NCBI RefSeq assembly: GCF_030503875.2 | Contig: NZ_CP129968.2 | Coordinates: 744,001-808,000 of the forward strand | Direction: 5' to 3' | DNA length: 64,000 nucleotides | Origin: Marivirga arenosa | Lineage (GTDB): Bacteria; Bacteroidota; Bacteroidia; Cytophagales; Cyclobacteriaceae | Shown here: piece by piece, positions 15,372-25,159 of the stretch | Position numbering within the stretch: position 1 is the first letter of the stretch | Layout: every line of letters starts with the position of its first letter | Position numbers and translations under genes: made by a program | The notes under the pieces: model-generated | Databases searched by the model: none | What the model was told of the DNA's origin: nothing | Seen by the model: the letters and a program-made list of their open reading frames with translations, nothing else

Positions 15372-16682
15372 TTGAAGACGAAAGGATTAAAGAAAGATAA
15401 GGTAAATGTAGTCACATTAGGCTGCTCAAAAAACTTAGTAGATTCTGAGGTAATGATTACCCAGCTTAGGGGTAACGATATAGATGTGTCACATGAATCC
15501 GAAAAGGATGATTCTAATATTATAGTAGTAAATACCTGTGGATTCATAGATAATGCAAAGCAGGAATCAATAGATACTATTTTACGATATGCTGACGCCA
15601 AGGAAGAAGGCCTAATTGAGAAATTATATGTGACCGGCTGCCTTTCACAACGCTACAGAGACGATTTAGAAAAGGAAATTCCACAAGTTGATGCCTTTTT
15701 TGGTACTATGGAATTGCCTTTATTACTCAAAAAATTCAAGGCGGATTATAAACATGAATTAGTGGGGGAAAGAATTACCACTACAGCTAACCATTTTGCC
15801 TACATGAAAATAGCGGAAGGTTGTGATAGACCTTGTTCTTTCTGTGCAATACCATTAATGCGTGGAAAACATGTTTCTCGACCAATTGAAGAGCTAGTAA
15901 AAGAGGCTCAAAATATGGCTAGAAATGGCACTAAAGAAATATTACTAATAGCTCAAGATTCTACCTACTATGGTTTAGATATCTACAAGAAAAGAAATTT
16001 GGCTGAATTGCTTCGCCAACTATCTGATGTGGAAGGCATAGAATGGATAAGATTACATTATGCATTCCCAACTGGTTTCCCGGAAGATATTCTAGATGTA
16101 ATGGCTGAGAGAGATAATATCTGTAATTATTTAGATATGCCGCTTCAGCATGGTTCTACCAAAATGCTGAAGGCAATGAGAAGAGGGACAACCCGCGAGA
16201 AGCAAGAAGCATTAATTGAAAAAATAAGAGAGAAAGTTCCAAATATTGCATTAAGAACTACTTTAATAACAGGCCATCCTGGTGAAACGGAAGAAGATTT
16301 TCAGGAATTAATGGATTTTGTAAGAAATACAAGATTCGATCGCTTAGGTGTTTTTCCATATTCTCATGAAGAAAATACGCATGCATTTAGTTTTGAAGAT
16401 GATGTTCCGGATGAAATTAAACAAGAAAGAGCGGATGCCGTAATGGAATTACAGACTCAAATTTCTGAGGAGCTTAATCAAGCTAAAATAGGAAAGTCAT
16501 TCAAAGTGTTAGTGGATAGAAAAGAGGGTGGGTTTTTTGTTGGAAGAACTGAACATGATTCACCTGAAGTAGATAATGAAGTATTGATTGATGCAACGGA
16601 AAGCTATGCACGAATTGGTGATTTTGTAAAAGTGGAAATTACCGATGCTACAGAGTTTGACTTATATGGTAAATTGAAATAA
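15372..16682 (+). CDS. rimO: Ribosomal protein S12 methylthiotransferase RimO
   Basis: This 436-residue radical SAM enzyme adds a methylthio group to an aspartate of ribosomal protein S12. The N-terminal UPF0004 domain holds LGCSKN, NTCGF and GCLSQRY, whose three Cys bind one iron-sulfur cluster. CDRPCSFC (CxxxCxxC) binds the SAM cluster, and the C-terminal ~65 residues form a TRAM domain. The start is TTG 15372, preceded by GAGGAGAAA; no in-frame ATG occurs before the first motif, so TTG is likely real. bshC follows 11 bases downstream in the same direction. Confidence 0.94.
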   Translation: MKTKGLKKDKVNVVTLGCSKNLVDSEVMITQLRGNDIDVSHESEKDDSNIIVVNTCGFIDNAKQESIDTILRYADAKEEGLIEKLYVTGCLSQRYRDDLEKEIPQVDAFFGTMELPLLLKKFKADYKHELVGERITTTANHFAYMKIAEGCDRPCSFCAIPLMRGKHVSRPIEELVKEAQNMARNGTKEILLIAQDSTYYGLDIYKKRNLAELLRQLSDVEGIEWIRLHYAFPTGFPEDILDVMAERDNICNYLDMPLQHGSTKMLKAMRRGTTREKQEALIEKIREKVPNIALRTTLITGHPGETEEDFQELMDFVRNTRFDRLGVFPYSHEENTHAFSFEDDVPDEIKQERADAVMELQTQISEELNQAKIGKSFKVLVDRKEGGFFVGRTEHDSPEVDNEVLIDATESYARIGDFVKVEITDATEFDLYGKLK

Positions 16683-16693
16683 TAATATTTAAT

Positions 16694-18259
16694 ATGAAGG
16701 TAGGCTGTATTGATTTTTTTGAAACTGGACTTTTTGCGCCAATTTTTAATGATTTTATTAAGCAAAAAGAAGAATTAAAAAGTTTTTACCACCGCTACCC
16801 AAATGTTGAATCATTTCAAGCTCAAATAGATGAAAAATCTGAGAGCTCTGTCAATAGAGATAAATTAGTCGAGGTTTTAGAAAAACAATATCAGACTGTT
16901 GAACAGCTTGAGGAGTTAGTACAGGATAACATTAAGAGTTTATCTGATTCAAAAACTTTCACCTTGACTACCGGACATCAGTTGAATGTATTTACAGGGC
17001 CATTATATTTCCACTTTAAGATAATTACGGTTATTAATGCTTGTAAGCAATTAAAGGCAAAATATCCGGATTATAATTTTGTACCAGTCTATTGGATGGC
17101 TTCTGAAGATCATGATTTAGATGAAATCAAATCTATTCAAATTGAAGGGAAGAAATACAAATGGAATACTGAGCAGACTGGTGCCGTTGGCAGAATGGCA
17201 ACTGATGGTCTGCCCGAACTAGCAAAAGAAATTGCTGGAGAAGGAAGTATTTTTGATAAAGCGTATTCCAATGCTGAAAACTTAGCAGATGCTGTTCGAG
17301 CGTATGTAAATGCTATTTATGGTAAATACGGATTGGTAGTAGTAGATGCAGATGATCATGATTTAAAATCTGAATTCAAGCATGTTATCGAAGATGATGT
17401 TATAAAAAATACTGCTAATCAATTAGTGGAAGAGCGTTCTCAAGCTCTAGATAATATTGGGTATAAAACACAATCTTTTCCTAGAGAGATTAATTTCTTT
17501 TATCTCAAAGATGGAGTTAGAGAAAGAATAGTGAAAGAGGAGGGTGTTTATAAAGTACTAGAAACGGATATTCAATTTAGTGAAACTGAAATAAAAGCAG
17601 AGATTGATCAGTACCCTGAGCGATTTAGCCCCAATGTTATTTTAAGACCATTATACCAGGAGTGTATCCTTCCTAATTTAGCCTATACTGGAGGTCCCGC
17701 AGAAGTAGCTTATTGGCTTCAATTGAAACCAGTTTTTGAGTACTTTAAAGTTCCTTTCCCAATATTATTGCCTAGAAATTTTGGGATGATTATACCAAAT
17801 GTAATACGTCATAAAATTAAAAAGTTAAAATTGGCAGATGTTGATTTGTTTACTGAAAGGGAGGAGTTGAAGAAGCAAATCACAAAAAGAATCACTTCTG
17901 TAAAATTAAATTTAAATGACGAGCGTCAGAAATTAAAACATTTACTGGCAGATATTAAGCAGTTTGCTGGAGATGTAGATATTACCTTGTCTCAAATGAC
18001 AGAAGCTGAGACTGAAAAAATCAGCAACTCAATTGATAAGATTGAGAAGAAAATGATGGCAGCAGAAAAGCGCAAGCATGCTGATAAAATGAGGCAAACC
18101 GATGAAGTGAAGGATTATTTATTTCCTTCAAATGGTTTACAAGAAAGAAAAGAGAACTTTCTCCCGTTCTTCAAAGCCGACTCTCAATTTATTAAAGGAT
18201 TGTTAAAGGCTTTTGATCCATTTAATTTGCAATTCCATATAATGAGATGGGATGGATAA
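16694..18259 (+). CDS. bshC: Bacillithiol biosynthesis cysteine-adding enzyme BshC
   Basis: This 521-residue cytoplasmic protein matches BshC, which joins cysteine to glucosaminyl-malate as the last step of bacillithiol synthesis. The segments FTLTTGHQLNVFTGPLYFHFK, VPVYWMASEDHDLDEI and TGGPAEVAYWLQLKPVFE are characteristic. A Lys/Glu-rich coiled coil lies at about residues 385-460. It sits between rimO (11 bases) and a 5-formyl-THF cyclo-ligase (8-base overlap), so the three look co-transcribed. bshA and bshB are not in this window. The organism should use bacillithiol as its low-molecular-weight thiol. Confidence 0.93.
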   Translation: MKVGCIDFFETGLFAPIFNDFIKQKEELKSFYHRYPNVESFQAQIDEKSESSVNRDKLVEVLEKQYQTVEQLEELVQDNIKSLSDSKTFTLTTGHQLNVFTGPLYFHFKIITVINACKQLKAKYPDYNFVPVYWMASEDHDLDEIKSIQIEGKKYKWNTEQTGAVGRMATDGLPELAKEIAGEGSIFDKAYSNAENLADAVRAYVNAIYGKYGLVVVDADDHDLKSEFKHVIEDDVIKNTANQLVEERSQALDNIGYKTQSFPREINFFYLKDGVRERIVKEEGVYKVLETDIQFSETEIKAEIDQYPERFSPNVILRPLYQECILPNLAYTGGPAEVAYWLQLKPVFEYFKVPFPILLPRNFGMIIPNVIRHKIKKLKLADVDLFTEREELKKQITKRITSVKLNLNDERQKLKHLLADIKQFAGDVDITLSQMTEAETEKISNSIDKIEKKMMAAEKRKHADKMRQTDEVKDYLFPSNGLQERKENFLPFFKADSQFIKGLLKAFDPFNLQFHIMRWDG

Positions 18260-18827
18260 AAAAACGCTTCGAAAAGTTTATTTAGAGAAAAGGAAATTTT
18301 TGAGTGAAGCAGAATATGAAAGAAGAAATATTTTGCTCTATGGTCAATTGGTAGATTTATTTAATGAACATCCATTTAAGAGTGTGCATACTTTTATCCC
18401 AATTGTTAAAAATAATGAACCAGATGTATTTCAGTTCATACAGTATTTATGGACTAAAAAACCACAAATCAATACCATCACTAGCATTACAGATTTAAAT
18501 AGCACGAAATTACATCATTTTCAGATAGATAATACTACTACTTTTATAACGAATGAATGGGGAATCCCTGAACCTCAAGATTGCAATCAGTTTTCATTGA
18601 AAGATATTGATTGTGTATTGGTTCCCATGATTATTGGAACTAAAAGTGGACATAGAATAGGTTACGGTAAAGGATATTACGATAGATTTTTAAGCCAATG
18701 TAGTGCCAATACTAAATTTATCGGAATCAATCTTGGGCCACTTTTGGAAGGTGAAAAATTCATAAATCAATATGATGTTCCAATGGATTATATGATCACT
18801 CCTTTTGAGCGATTAAAAATCAATTGA
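18252..18827 (+). CDS. 5-formyltetrahydrofolate cyclo-ligase
   Basis: This 191-residue protein converts 5-formyl-THF to 5,10-methenyl-THF using ATP. The family motif GTKSGHRIGYGKGYYDRFL (about residues 134-152) is clear, as are the N-terminal KKTLRKVYLEKRKFL and ITNEWGIPEPQ. Its length is normal. The start overlaps the bshC stop by 8 bases, which supports translational coupling. With fhs at the window edge it adds to one-carbon folate metabolism, though the two are far apart. Confidence 0.9.
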   Translation: MDKKTLRKVYLEKRKFLSEAEYERRNILLYGQLVDLFNEHPFKSVHTFIPIVKNNEPDVFQFIQYLWTKKPQINTITSITDLNSTKLHHFQIDNTTTFITNEWGIPEPQDCNQFSLKDIDCVLVPMIIGTKSGHRIGYGKGYYDRFLSQCSANTKFIGINLGPLLEGEKFINQYDVPMDYMITPFERLKIN

Positions 18828-18918
18828 TTTTCATATTATAGAATTACTATTTCAACCCGATTTCTCAAATAAATTGAAACTTTAAAAAATTGTCTTAGTT
18901 CATAGGAATGAAAATTTA

Positions 18919-19140
18919 ATGAGTAATTATAGAATGTCAATATCAATTGAAACTGTAAGGGTCGGGAAAGATTATTATCTGGTGAACTTTGGAGAAGTTC
19001 ATGAATTTACGGTGACTAAGGCTACAGGATATAAAGATTTTGAATGTAAAGATTTAAATACGCTTGAAGCCTTTAATTTAAGTGAATTAACTGCCTACGG
19101 TAAAGGAAAGGATTTTGAATTCTACGAGTTAGAAGTATAG
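18919..19140 (+). CDS. Small hypothetical protein
   Basis: This 73-residue acidic soluble protein has no signal peptide and predicts as mostly beta strands (RMSISIETVRVGKDYYLVNFGEVHEFTVTKA). I do not recognise a family by name. It lies alone between the folate gene and the convergent K+ channel gene, with 2 bases between the stops. Codon use resembles its neighbours. Confidence 0.5.
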   Translation: MSNYRMSISIETVRVGKDYYLVNFGEVHEFTVTKATGYKDFECKDLNTLEAFNLSELTAYGKGKDFEFYELEV

Positions 19141-19142
19141 AT

Positions 19143-20198
19143 TTAAACACCTTCCTCTAAATTAAAAACTCTTTTTATACTTCTCTGAGTTTTCTGATTC
19201 ATCAGCATTATTAAATAATCACCAGTTCGTATTTTGAAATTATCAGCTGGATTTTTGTAAGCTGTTCTTTTTCCTTCTTCCACTCTTACCAAGCCCATAA
19301 GGATCACATTCTCATTTTTCTTCAATTCAAAAAACACTTTATTGTACTCCTGGCCGTTATAGGGGTTTTTTTCAAGCACTTTAAACTGCTTCATATCATA
19401 CTCTTCATCGTTGGTAGGATAGGCCAAAATCTCTTCAGAATACAGCGCTACATCGGGCTCAAACATATAGCTTGCTAGCAGCCTGCTTGCAATTTCATTA
19501 CGTGAAATGGCATGAGTTACTCCAGCACTTATGAATGTTTGCTTAAGATTCGAGTTTTCAAGTGTTACTATGAAGTTTAAGCCTGAGTATTCCTTTTTAA
19601 GATTTAGTATGTATACTAATTTTTCAGTATCATCCTCTAGGTTTATAAAAACTGTATTTGACTTCTGAATATTTACCTTTTCTAGTAATTCAAAATTTTC
19701 GTAATCAGAGTATAATACAAACAGGTTTTTGTTTTGATAAAGCTCCTTAAGTAGGTCAATGTTGTCTCTATTCCTGGTAACAATAGCTACTTTTCTTCCT
19801 GCTTTTATTAATTGATCGATAACGGTTTTACCAAAATGTGTCCAACCAATTACTACTATATGATCTTCAAAATTTGTTCCGTACATACCCAGTTTTTTAT
19901 GTTCTTTAATATTTGCCATAATGGTTGAGATTTGACCAATTAATAGACCGTATACTCCTAAACTCAAAAATATTAGAATATAACCAATTGCTCTTCCGCC
20001 AGTTGAGGTGGGAACCATATCACCATAGCCAACAGTAGTTAAAGTGACAATTGAGTACCAAAATGCATCTGATAATGTCTCAATTTCCCCTTCCTCAGAG
20101 CGTAACTCAAATTCTAATAGATTAAATACTAGGAATAAGAAAATTGCTAAGAAGGCAATCAGATAATAGATAAGTCTTTTATAACTTCTAAAGCTCAT
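19143..20198 (-). CDS. Two-helix potassium channel with RCK domain
   Basis: This 351-residue protein has two transmembrane helices (about residues 9-30 and 70-93) around a pore loop with the K+ selectivity filter TVGYGD (residues 55-60). A TrkA-N/RCK nucleotide-binding domain follows (VVIGWTHFGKTVID, near residue 115), then an RCK C-terminal domain ending near residue 350. The layout is that of MthK-like ligand-gated K+ channels in the inner membrane. Its start lies only 2 bases after the stop of the TPR-SpoIIE phosphatase gene, so the two are probably one operon. That pairing hints at shared signalling, which is inference. Confidence 0.88.
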   Translation of the reverse strand: MSFRSYKRLIYYLIAFLAIFLFLVFNLLEFELRSEEGEIETLSDAFWYSIVTLTTVGYGDMVPTSTGGRAIGYILIFLSLGVYGLLIGQISTIMANIKEHKKLGMYGTNFEDHIVVIGWTHFGKTVIDQLIKAGRKVAIVTRNRDNIDLLKELYQNKNLFVLYSDYENFELLEKVNIQKSNTVFINLEDDTEKLVYILNLKKEYSGLNFIVTLENSNLKQTFISAGVTHAISRNEIASRLLASYMFEPDVALYSEEILAYPTNDEEYDMKQFKVLEKNPYNGQEYNKVFFELKKNENVILMGLVRVEEGKRTAYKNPADNFKIRTGDYLIMLMNQKTQRSIKRVFNLEEGV

Positions 20199-20200
20199 TG

Positions 20201-22456
20201 TTATAGTTTAAGCCCAATCACTAATATATCATCAGTTTGTGGTGTGCTTCCTCTCCAATTTATAAATTCTTTTTCAATTAATGATTCTTGTTCATAAATC
20301 GGCTTTTGAGCAATCTTCTCAAGTAATAAACGAAAATTACTTTTCATATATTTCTTATTCCTGCTTCCGCCAAATTGATCTTGATATCCATCTGAGCTTA
20401 AATAAATGATATCTCCCTCATTATATTTAATTTCCTTTTTTGTAAAATCTTTTTCAGAAAGTTGTGTGCTTCCAACGCTATTTCGATCTGGTTCTATAAT
20501 TGTAATATCTGAATTTTGATACAAATACAAAGGAATTTTGGTACCTGTAAATTCTAAGGTTTTCTTTTTTTGATCAATCATCAATAGGCCTATGTCTAAT
20601 CCATCCGTATTAGAGCTGTTGATGTTTTCCTGATGAAGATTTTGCTGTATTTTTTGGTCTAAGAGTGATACAATTAAGTCAGGTGAAGTAATTCCGGTTT
20701 CAATCACAATTTGATTCAACAATGAATTAGCTAAAACTGTCATAAATGCACCAGGCACTCCATGACCTGTACAATCTACCAAAGCAACAGCGACCTTGTT
20801 TTCAATTTTTGTGTACCAATAAAAATCTCCACTTACGATATCTCTAGCTCTATAAAATATGAATGATTCTGGAAAAGACTCCTTTATGGTTTGTACTTGA
20901 GGTAATAATGAATCTTGAATCTGCTTTGCGTAATTGATGCTGTCTGTAATCTGTCTATTTTGTATACTAAGTTTATGACTGGTCTCTGCTAATTCTTCTT
21001 TCTGACTTTCAATTTCTTCTTTTTGTTCCTGGATTGCACTGTTCTGTTCTCTTAAGGCTTGGTTGGTTCTATTTTTAATTTTATTTCTACTGTATAAAAT
21101 GATGATGAGAATAATTAATAAGACAAGACCAATACCTAATGCCGCTATGAAAAATGTTCTCTGTTCGGCTCTGAGTTCTTTAATGGCATTATCTTTTTTT
21201 AACAGATCAATTTCTTGCTCTTTCTGGTCGATTTTATAAATAGCCTCTATTTCCGCAATAGATTTAATGTTTTCAGCTTTATATTTTCTTTCAGATTCAA
21301 GCATATAAAGCTTCATATAGATAAGAGCATTGTTTTTATCTCCCATTTCATCATAAATTTTTGAGAGATCCTGATAGCAATCCTTAAGTATTGGAGTTGA
21401 ATTAATTTTTTGAGCTATACTAATACTATTTTTTATAACGCTAACTGATTTCTGATACTCAGATCTTGATGTGAAAACCTCACCTTTTTCAATACCTATT
21501 CTTGCTAGTAGTTCCGGCATATTTTGTGATGCTGCTAAAACCTGAGCTTTGTTTAAGTAGCTTAAAGCTTCATCAAATTGCTTATTGATTACATATATTT
21601 TGCCGATATCAAAGAAAGAGTATGCTAGACCGATTTTATCTTGGCTTACTGAATCGATCTGCATAGCGTTTTGGAAGTTCTGTAGTGCTTTTTCAGTCTC
21701 ACCTATTACTAGAAAGTAATTGCCAATATTGCTGTAAGTTGTGGCTATATTATAGGGTTGAGCATTTTTTTCGGCTAATTTTAATGCCTTAAATAAATAC
21801 TCTTCAGCTTTTTTATAGGAGCCTAACTCTTGGTATATAAGTCCAATAGAGTTCATGGTCACCTCTTTACCTTTTACCATCTTAAGCTCTTCCTTAATTT
21901 TTAGGGATTGAACACAATGCTGGATAGCAAGATTATACTGCTCCATATAAGTGTATATATCACACATAAGTGAAAGAAGGTTAGACTGCAGCTCTTTATT
22001 ATTAGTTTGATATGCTAAATCTAAGGCAGACTCTGCAAAACTTAGTGAAGTTTTATAACGATCGAAGAAAAAGTAAATGTTGGCTAATGATGCTGCGGCT
22101 TTTGATGCTCCAATAGCATTTTCTCTATTTTTAAAAATTTCGTATGCAGAAAGAAAATATTTTTCTGTCTGATTAGATTCATCTACGATATAATAGTAGT
22201 CACCTAGATAATATTGTGCCCAAGCAAAACTATTTGTAGAAGAATCCCCGTCTGATAAAGTAATAAGTTCTTCAGCATAAAGCCGCATGGAATTAGGATC
22301 TGATGTTCTATATTCTTCACATAGACTTATTAATACATTTATTTTATCGGGTTTATTTAAATTAGATGTAAGGAGATTTTCTAAACTATCGATATTTTGA
22401 GACGATAGCGAATGGGCAAATAATAAGAATATTATGATGGGGAAATAAGCTTTCAT
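20201..22456 (-). CDS. TPR sensor with SpoIIE-type PP2C phosphatase domain
   Basis: This 751-residue protein has a signal peptide (residues 1-19), then a periplasmic array of TPR repeats (GLIYQELGSYKKAEEYLFKA and similar, to about residue 390). One transmembrane helix (FFIAALGIGLVLLIILIIIL, near 435-455), a Gln/Glu-rich coiled coil and a C-terminal SpoIIE/PP2C Ser/Thr phosphatase follow (SGDFYWY, ALVDCTGHGVPGAFM, SSDGYQDQFGG metal-site motifs). Such proteins relay an outside signal to a cytoplasmic STAS or anti-sigma partner. No kinase or STAS gene is adjacent; the closest STAS-like gene is at 30587. It is followed within 2 bases by the K+ channel gene. Confidence 0.88.
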   Translation of the reverse strand: MKAYFPIIIFLLFAHSLSSQNIDSLENLLTSNLNKPDKINVLISLCEEYRTSDPNSMRLYAEELITLSDGDSSTNSFAWAQYYLGDYYYIVDESNQTEKYFLSAYEIFKNRENAIGASKAAASLANIYFFFDRYKTSLSFAESALDLAYQTNNKELQSNLLSLMCDIYTYMEQYNLAIQHCVQSLKIKEELKMVKGKEVTMNSIGLIYQELGSYKKAEEYLFKALKLAEKNAQPYNIATTYSNIGNYFLVIGETEKALQNFQNAMQIDSVSQDKIGLAYSFFDIGKIYVINKQFDEALSYLNKAQVLAASQNMPELLARIGIEKGEVFTSRSEYQKSVSVIKNSISIAQKINSTPILKDCYQDLSKIYDEMGDKNNALIYMKLYMLESERKYKAENIKSIAEIEAIYKIDQKEQEIDLLKKDNAIKELRAEQRTFFIAALGIGLVLLIILIIILYSRNKIKNRTNQALREQNSAIQEQKEEIESQKEELAETSHKLSIQNRQITDSINYAKQIQDSLLPQVQTIKESFPESFIFYRARDIVSGDFYWYTKIENKVAVALVDCTGHGVPGAFMTVLANSLLNQIVIETGITSPDLIVSLLDQKIQQNLHQENINSSNTDGLDIGLLMIDQKKKTLEFTGTKIPLYLYQNSDITIIEPDRNSVGSTQLSEKDFTKKEIKYNEGDIIYLSSDGYQDQFGGSRNKKYMKSNFRLLLEKIAQKPIYEQESLIEKEFINWRGSTPQTDDILVIGLKL

Positions 22457-22671
22457 AAAAAGATAAATATAACAATAATACTCTTATTAGAATATATATA
22501 GTACTAACTATTGTTTTAAGATTATCTAAAAAGGCGAGTTTAATACTAGTGAATATATTGCCCTATATCTCTTTCAATATTTTCTATGATTTAGCATTAA
22601 ATTTAAGAACTCTCAACTAAATAATCAGAGCTTCTAAGGTAGAAGTGAGGAATATTTTGTGGATGCTTTTA

Positions 22672-23262
22672 TTATAAGTTTACTAATTCCTCATGTAGTT
22701 TTATTACTTGCAGAATCACAGATCTACTTTCATCATTATAAATGATATGGTCAGCTAAGTTTAATCTTTTTTGATCAGAGAATTGTTTGTTCATGATGGA
22801 TAGAACACTTTCTTTAGTGCGTTGTGGGTCTCTTTTTAGAGTTCGTTCTATCCTTAATTCCTGATTGGCGTGTACATTTATAGTAGCATCTAATTGTTTA
22901 TATGAACCTGTTTCATATAATAGAGCTGCTTCTTTCAATACATAAGCTTTATCGGAATGCTTGTCACACCAATATTCAAAGTCTTTTGCTACTGCAGGGT
23001 GAACTAAACCATTTAAGGTTTTTAATTTTTTATCATCATTAAATACGGCTTTACTTAAATATTCTCTATTTAATTCACCATTGTTTAAATACGCTTCATT
23101 GCCAAAGTTTATAACAATCAGTTTTTTGAGTTCAGGGTCATTTGATTGTAGCCATTTGGCCCTATAATCTGCAGGATAATTCGGAACCCCTAAAAGATTA
23201 AAGACTTCACATATCAAGCTTTTACCTGCTCCAATTCCCCCTGTGATGCCTATTTTTTTCAT
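22672..23262 (-). CDS. coaE: Dephospho-CoA kinase
   Basis: This 196-residue P-loop kinase phosphorylates dephospho-CoA on the ribose 3'-OH, the last step of CoA synthesis. GITGGIGAGKS (P-loop, residues 5-15), YPADYRAKWL (normally DADxxA), NGLVHPAV and LLYETGSYKQLDATINV fit the family. It is the last gene of the nusB-ytxH-DUF1573-yajC-ybbR-coaE run. Its start overlaps the end of the YbbR gene by 4 bases. A small hairpin at about 22633-22647 (CTTCTA/TAGAAG) lies beyond the stop and may end the transcript. Confidence 0.93.
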   Translation of the reverse strand: MKKIGITGGIGAGKSLICEVFNLLGVPNYPADYRAKWLQSNDPELKKLIVINFGNEAYLNNGELNREYLSKAVFNDDKKLKTLNGLVHPAVAKDFEYWCDKHSDKAYVLKEAALLYETGSYKQLDATINVHANQELRIERTLKRDPQRTKESVLSIMNKQFSDQKRLNLADHIIYNDESRSVILQVIKLHEELVNL

Positions 23263-24236
23263 GGCTTTTCGTATTGAAGCTTGATGCTATCAATAGTTAT
23301 TTTTTTATCCTTAAGAATTTGCGGTAAGGATAGAATTATAGGTTTAGTCACGCTGTCTTTTTGACTAATTTGTTCATAATCCACAGCGAGTCTAATACTA
23401 TCTAAATTGTAGTTTCCAGCTAATTCTTCCTGAATTTGGAATGAAATTCTTGCTAAACTATCATTAAAAATATAGGCATTTGAATCTTCAGGAGCATTGA
23501 TCTTTTCAAACGGTAGCATTAATTCCTGTTGGATAAATTTTGACACCCTAAATTGAACATTAATCTCAACCGGATTACGATTTACTAAACTTGAACCAAA
23601 GGTTGGTAAGTAAATGTCCTCATCATATTCCGATGAGATATTCTCTTCTTCTATTTCTATTTTTAGCTCTGAAGGAACATTTTTAATAAATCTTTCAGGC
23701 CCGGTAAATATTGCGGAGTCGTGTGATTTATTAATAGCAGAGGTTATTCTGTAGTCTTGGGCCAATGATATTGTAGTACTATCAATAAACAATTTTGCTT
23801 TGGCAGATCTTAAAGAATCAATTTCAATATTTAGAGTATCGGTTTCAATAAAATTTAATTGCACTTCAGTCATTTGGTCTGCAATTAAAGAATAAAGTGA
23901 GCTACCTAAAATATATTTCTGGTTTACAGGGTCTTCTAGTGGAACTTCTACTGGCTCAATTGTAAACCAAAATGTCTTTCTTAATAGATTCCATCCGCCT
24001 CCGTTCACATTAATGCTTACTCTTTGTGGTAATTCTTCAACCACCACTAAAGATGAATCTTGATAGGTGAACTTTATGGGGTAACTTATTCTGGTTGAAT
24101 AATTATCATTTAGCGCATTGAAAAACCAAAAAGTGGTAGCTGTGACAAAGCACAGAACTACCACTTTTATAGTATCATTTGATTGAGGTAATAATAGATT
24201 ACTCAACCAATCCCATATGTTTTCAAATTGCTTCAA
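23259..24236 (-). CDS. YbbR-like domain protein
   Basis: This 325-residue protein has one transmembrane helix near the N-terminus (about residues 23-41, VVVLCFVTATTFWFFNAL). Extracytoplasmic beta-strand repeats resembling YbbR domains follow (RVSINVNGGGWNLL, and later blocks built as VxVxGPxxxI). In Firmicutes, YbbR (CdaR) proteins regulate cyclic-di-AMP synthase; no cdaA-like gene is in this window, so that role is not shown here. It sits between yajC (4-base gap) and coaE (4-base overlap) in a conserved-looking Bacteroidota cluster. Confidence 0.75.
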   Translation of the reverse strand: MKQFENIWDWLSNLLLPQSNDTIKVVVLCFVTATTFWFFNALNDNYSTRISYPIKFTYQDSSLVVVEELPQRVSINVNGGGWNLLRKTFWFTIEPVEVPLEDPVNQKYILGSSLYSLIADQMTEVQLNFIETDTLNIEIDSLRSAKAKLFIDSTTISLAQDYRITSAINKSHDSAIFTGPERFIKNVPSELKIEIEEENISSEYDEDIYLPTFGSSLVNRNPVEINVQFRVSKFIQQELMLPFEKINAPEDSNAYIFNDSLARISFQIQEELAGNYNLDSIRLAVDYEQISQKDSVTKPIILSLPQILKDKKITIDSIKLQYEKP

Positions 24237-24240
24237 TAAA

Positions 24241-24558
24241 TTATTTTTCTTGAAGTTTTTTACTTTGTTCTAATGATACGGCTGATTTTTCGAAAACCAT
24301 TTTTGTACCCTTATCTACTTCTAAAACAATCTTATCTTCTTCTACTTGGTACACTTTTCCGTGTAAACCACCTATCGTGACAACTGCATCACCTTTCTTA
24401 ATTTCAGATATAAATTTCTTCTGATCCTTTTGCTTTTTCTGCTGCGGACGAATCATGAAGAAGTAAAAAACTAAGATTATACCACCAAATAATAATAATT
24501 GGCTCATCCATGCATTGTCGCCACCTGTTGTAGCTTGCGCTAAAATTAATTGTATCAT
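24241..24558 (-). CDS. yajC: Preprotein translocase subunit YajC
   Basis: This 105-residue protein has one transmembrane helix (about residues 18-38) followed by FFMIRPQQKKQKDQKKF, the YajC signature. A small cytoplasmic domain then carries IKKGDAVVTIGGLHGKVYQV. YajC associates with SecDF at the Sec translocon. The length is typical. It lies 6 bases after the DUF1573 gene and 4 bases before the YbbR gene. Confidence 0.95.
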   Translation of the reverse strand: MIQLILAQATTGGDNAWMSQLLLFGGIILVFYFFMIRPQQKKQKDQKKFISEIKKGDAVVTIGGLHGKVYQVEEDKIVLEVDKGTKMVFEKSAVSLEQSKKLQEK

Positions 24559-24564
24559 TAAATA

Positions 24565-25131
24565 TTATTGTTTTACGGGTCCTGCACTTGAATTGTCAGC
24601 CTTAGGCTCAACAAATGCTTTAATTGTAATATTGTTAGTAGCAGGCCAAGTGTTAGCTGTAATTCTAACTACTTTGTTATCCTGATTCTTTTTACCTCTA
24701 GAGTTATACTTTACTTCAATTTCACCTTCTTCTCCTGGAGCAATTGGCTCATTTTTAGGGTAAGATGGAACAGTACAACCGCATGATGAAGTAGCATTTG
24801 AAATAATTAAAGGTGCTTCACCCGTATTTTTGAATTTAAATACTTTGGTTACAACATCACCTTCAGTAATTGTTCCGAAGTCGTGCGTTTTTTCAGTGAA
24901 TTCCATTACAGGTAATGGTCCATCGGGTTTTTGGTTAGGAGTAGAAGTAGAAGCTTGTGTTGTATTTTGAGATGCTGTTTTAACAGCAGTACTGTTAGCA
25001 GCGGTTCCTCCATTTCCTTCTAAAGCAGCTACTCTTCTTTCCAGGTCAGTAACACGCTTTTCTAAATCGCCATTACAAGCGCCTAGCGTTAATAATCCTA
25101 CTGCCACAATTGCATATACTAAACTTTTCAT
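24565..25131 (-). CDS. DUF1573 lipoprotein
   Basis: This 188-residue lipoprotein has a signal with lipobox LGACN (Cys near residue 19). A short coiled coil (LEKRVTDLERRVAALEG) and a Thr/Ser/Asn-rich linker precede an Ig-like DUF1573 domain with FTEKTHDFGTITEGDVVTKVFKFKNTGEAPLII and the SSCGCTVP motif. DUF1573 proteins are common in Bacteroidota and planctomycetes but have no firm function. The coiled coil suggests oligomers. It is in the nusB-coaE cluster, between ytxH and yajC. Confidence 0.85.
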   Translation of the reverse strand: MKSLVYAIVAVGLLTLGACNGDLEKRVTDLERRVAALEGNGGTAANSTAVKTASQNTTQASTSTPNQKPDGPLPVMEFTEKTHDFGTITEGDVVTKVFKFKNTGEAPLIISNATSSCGCTVPSYPKNEPIAPGEEGEIEVKYNSRGKKNQDNKVVRITANTWPATNNITIKAFVEPKADNSSAGPVKQ

Positions 25132-25159
25132 AGTTAAGAATTATATTTATTAGTTGAAC

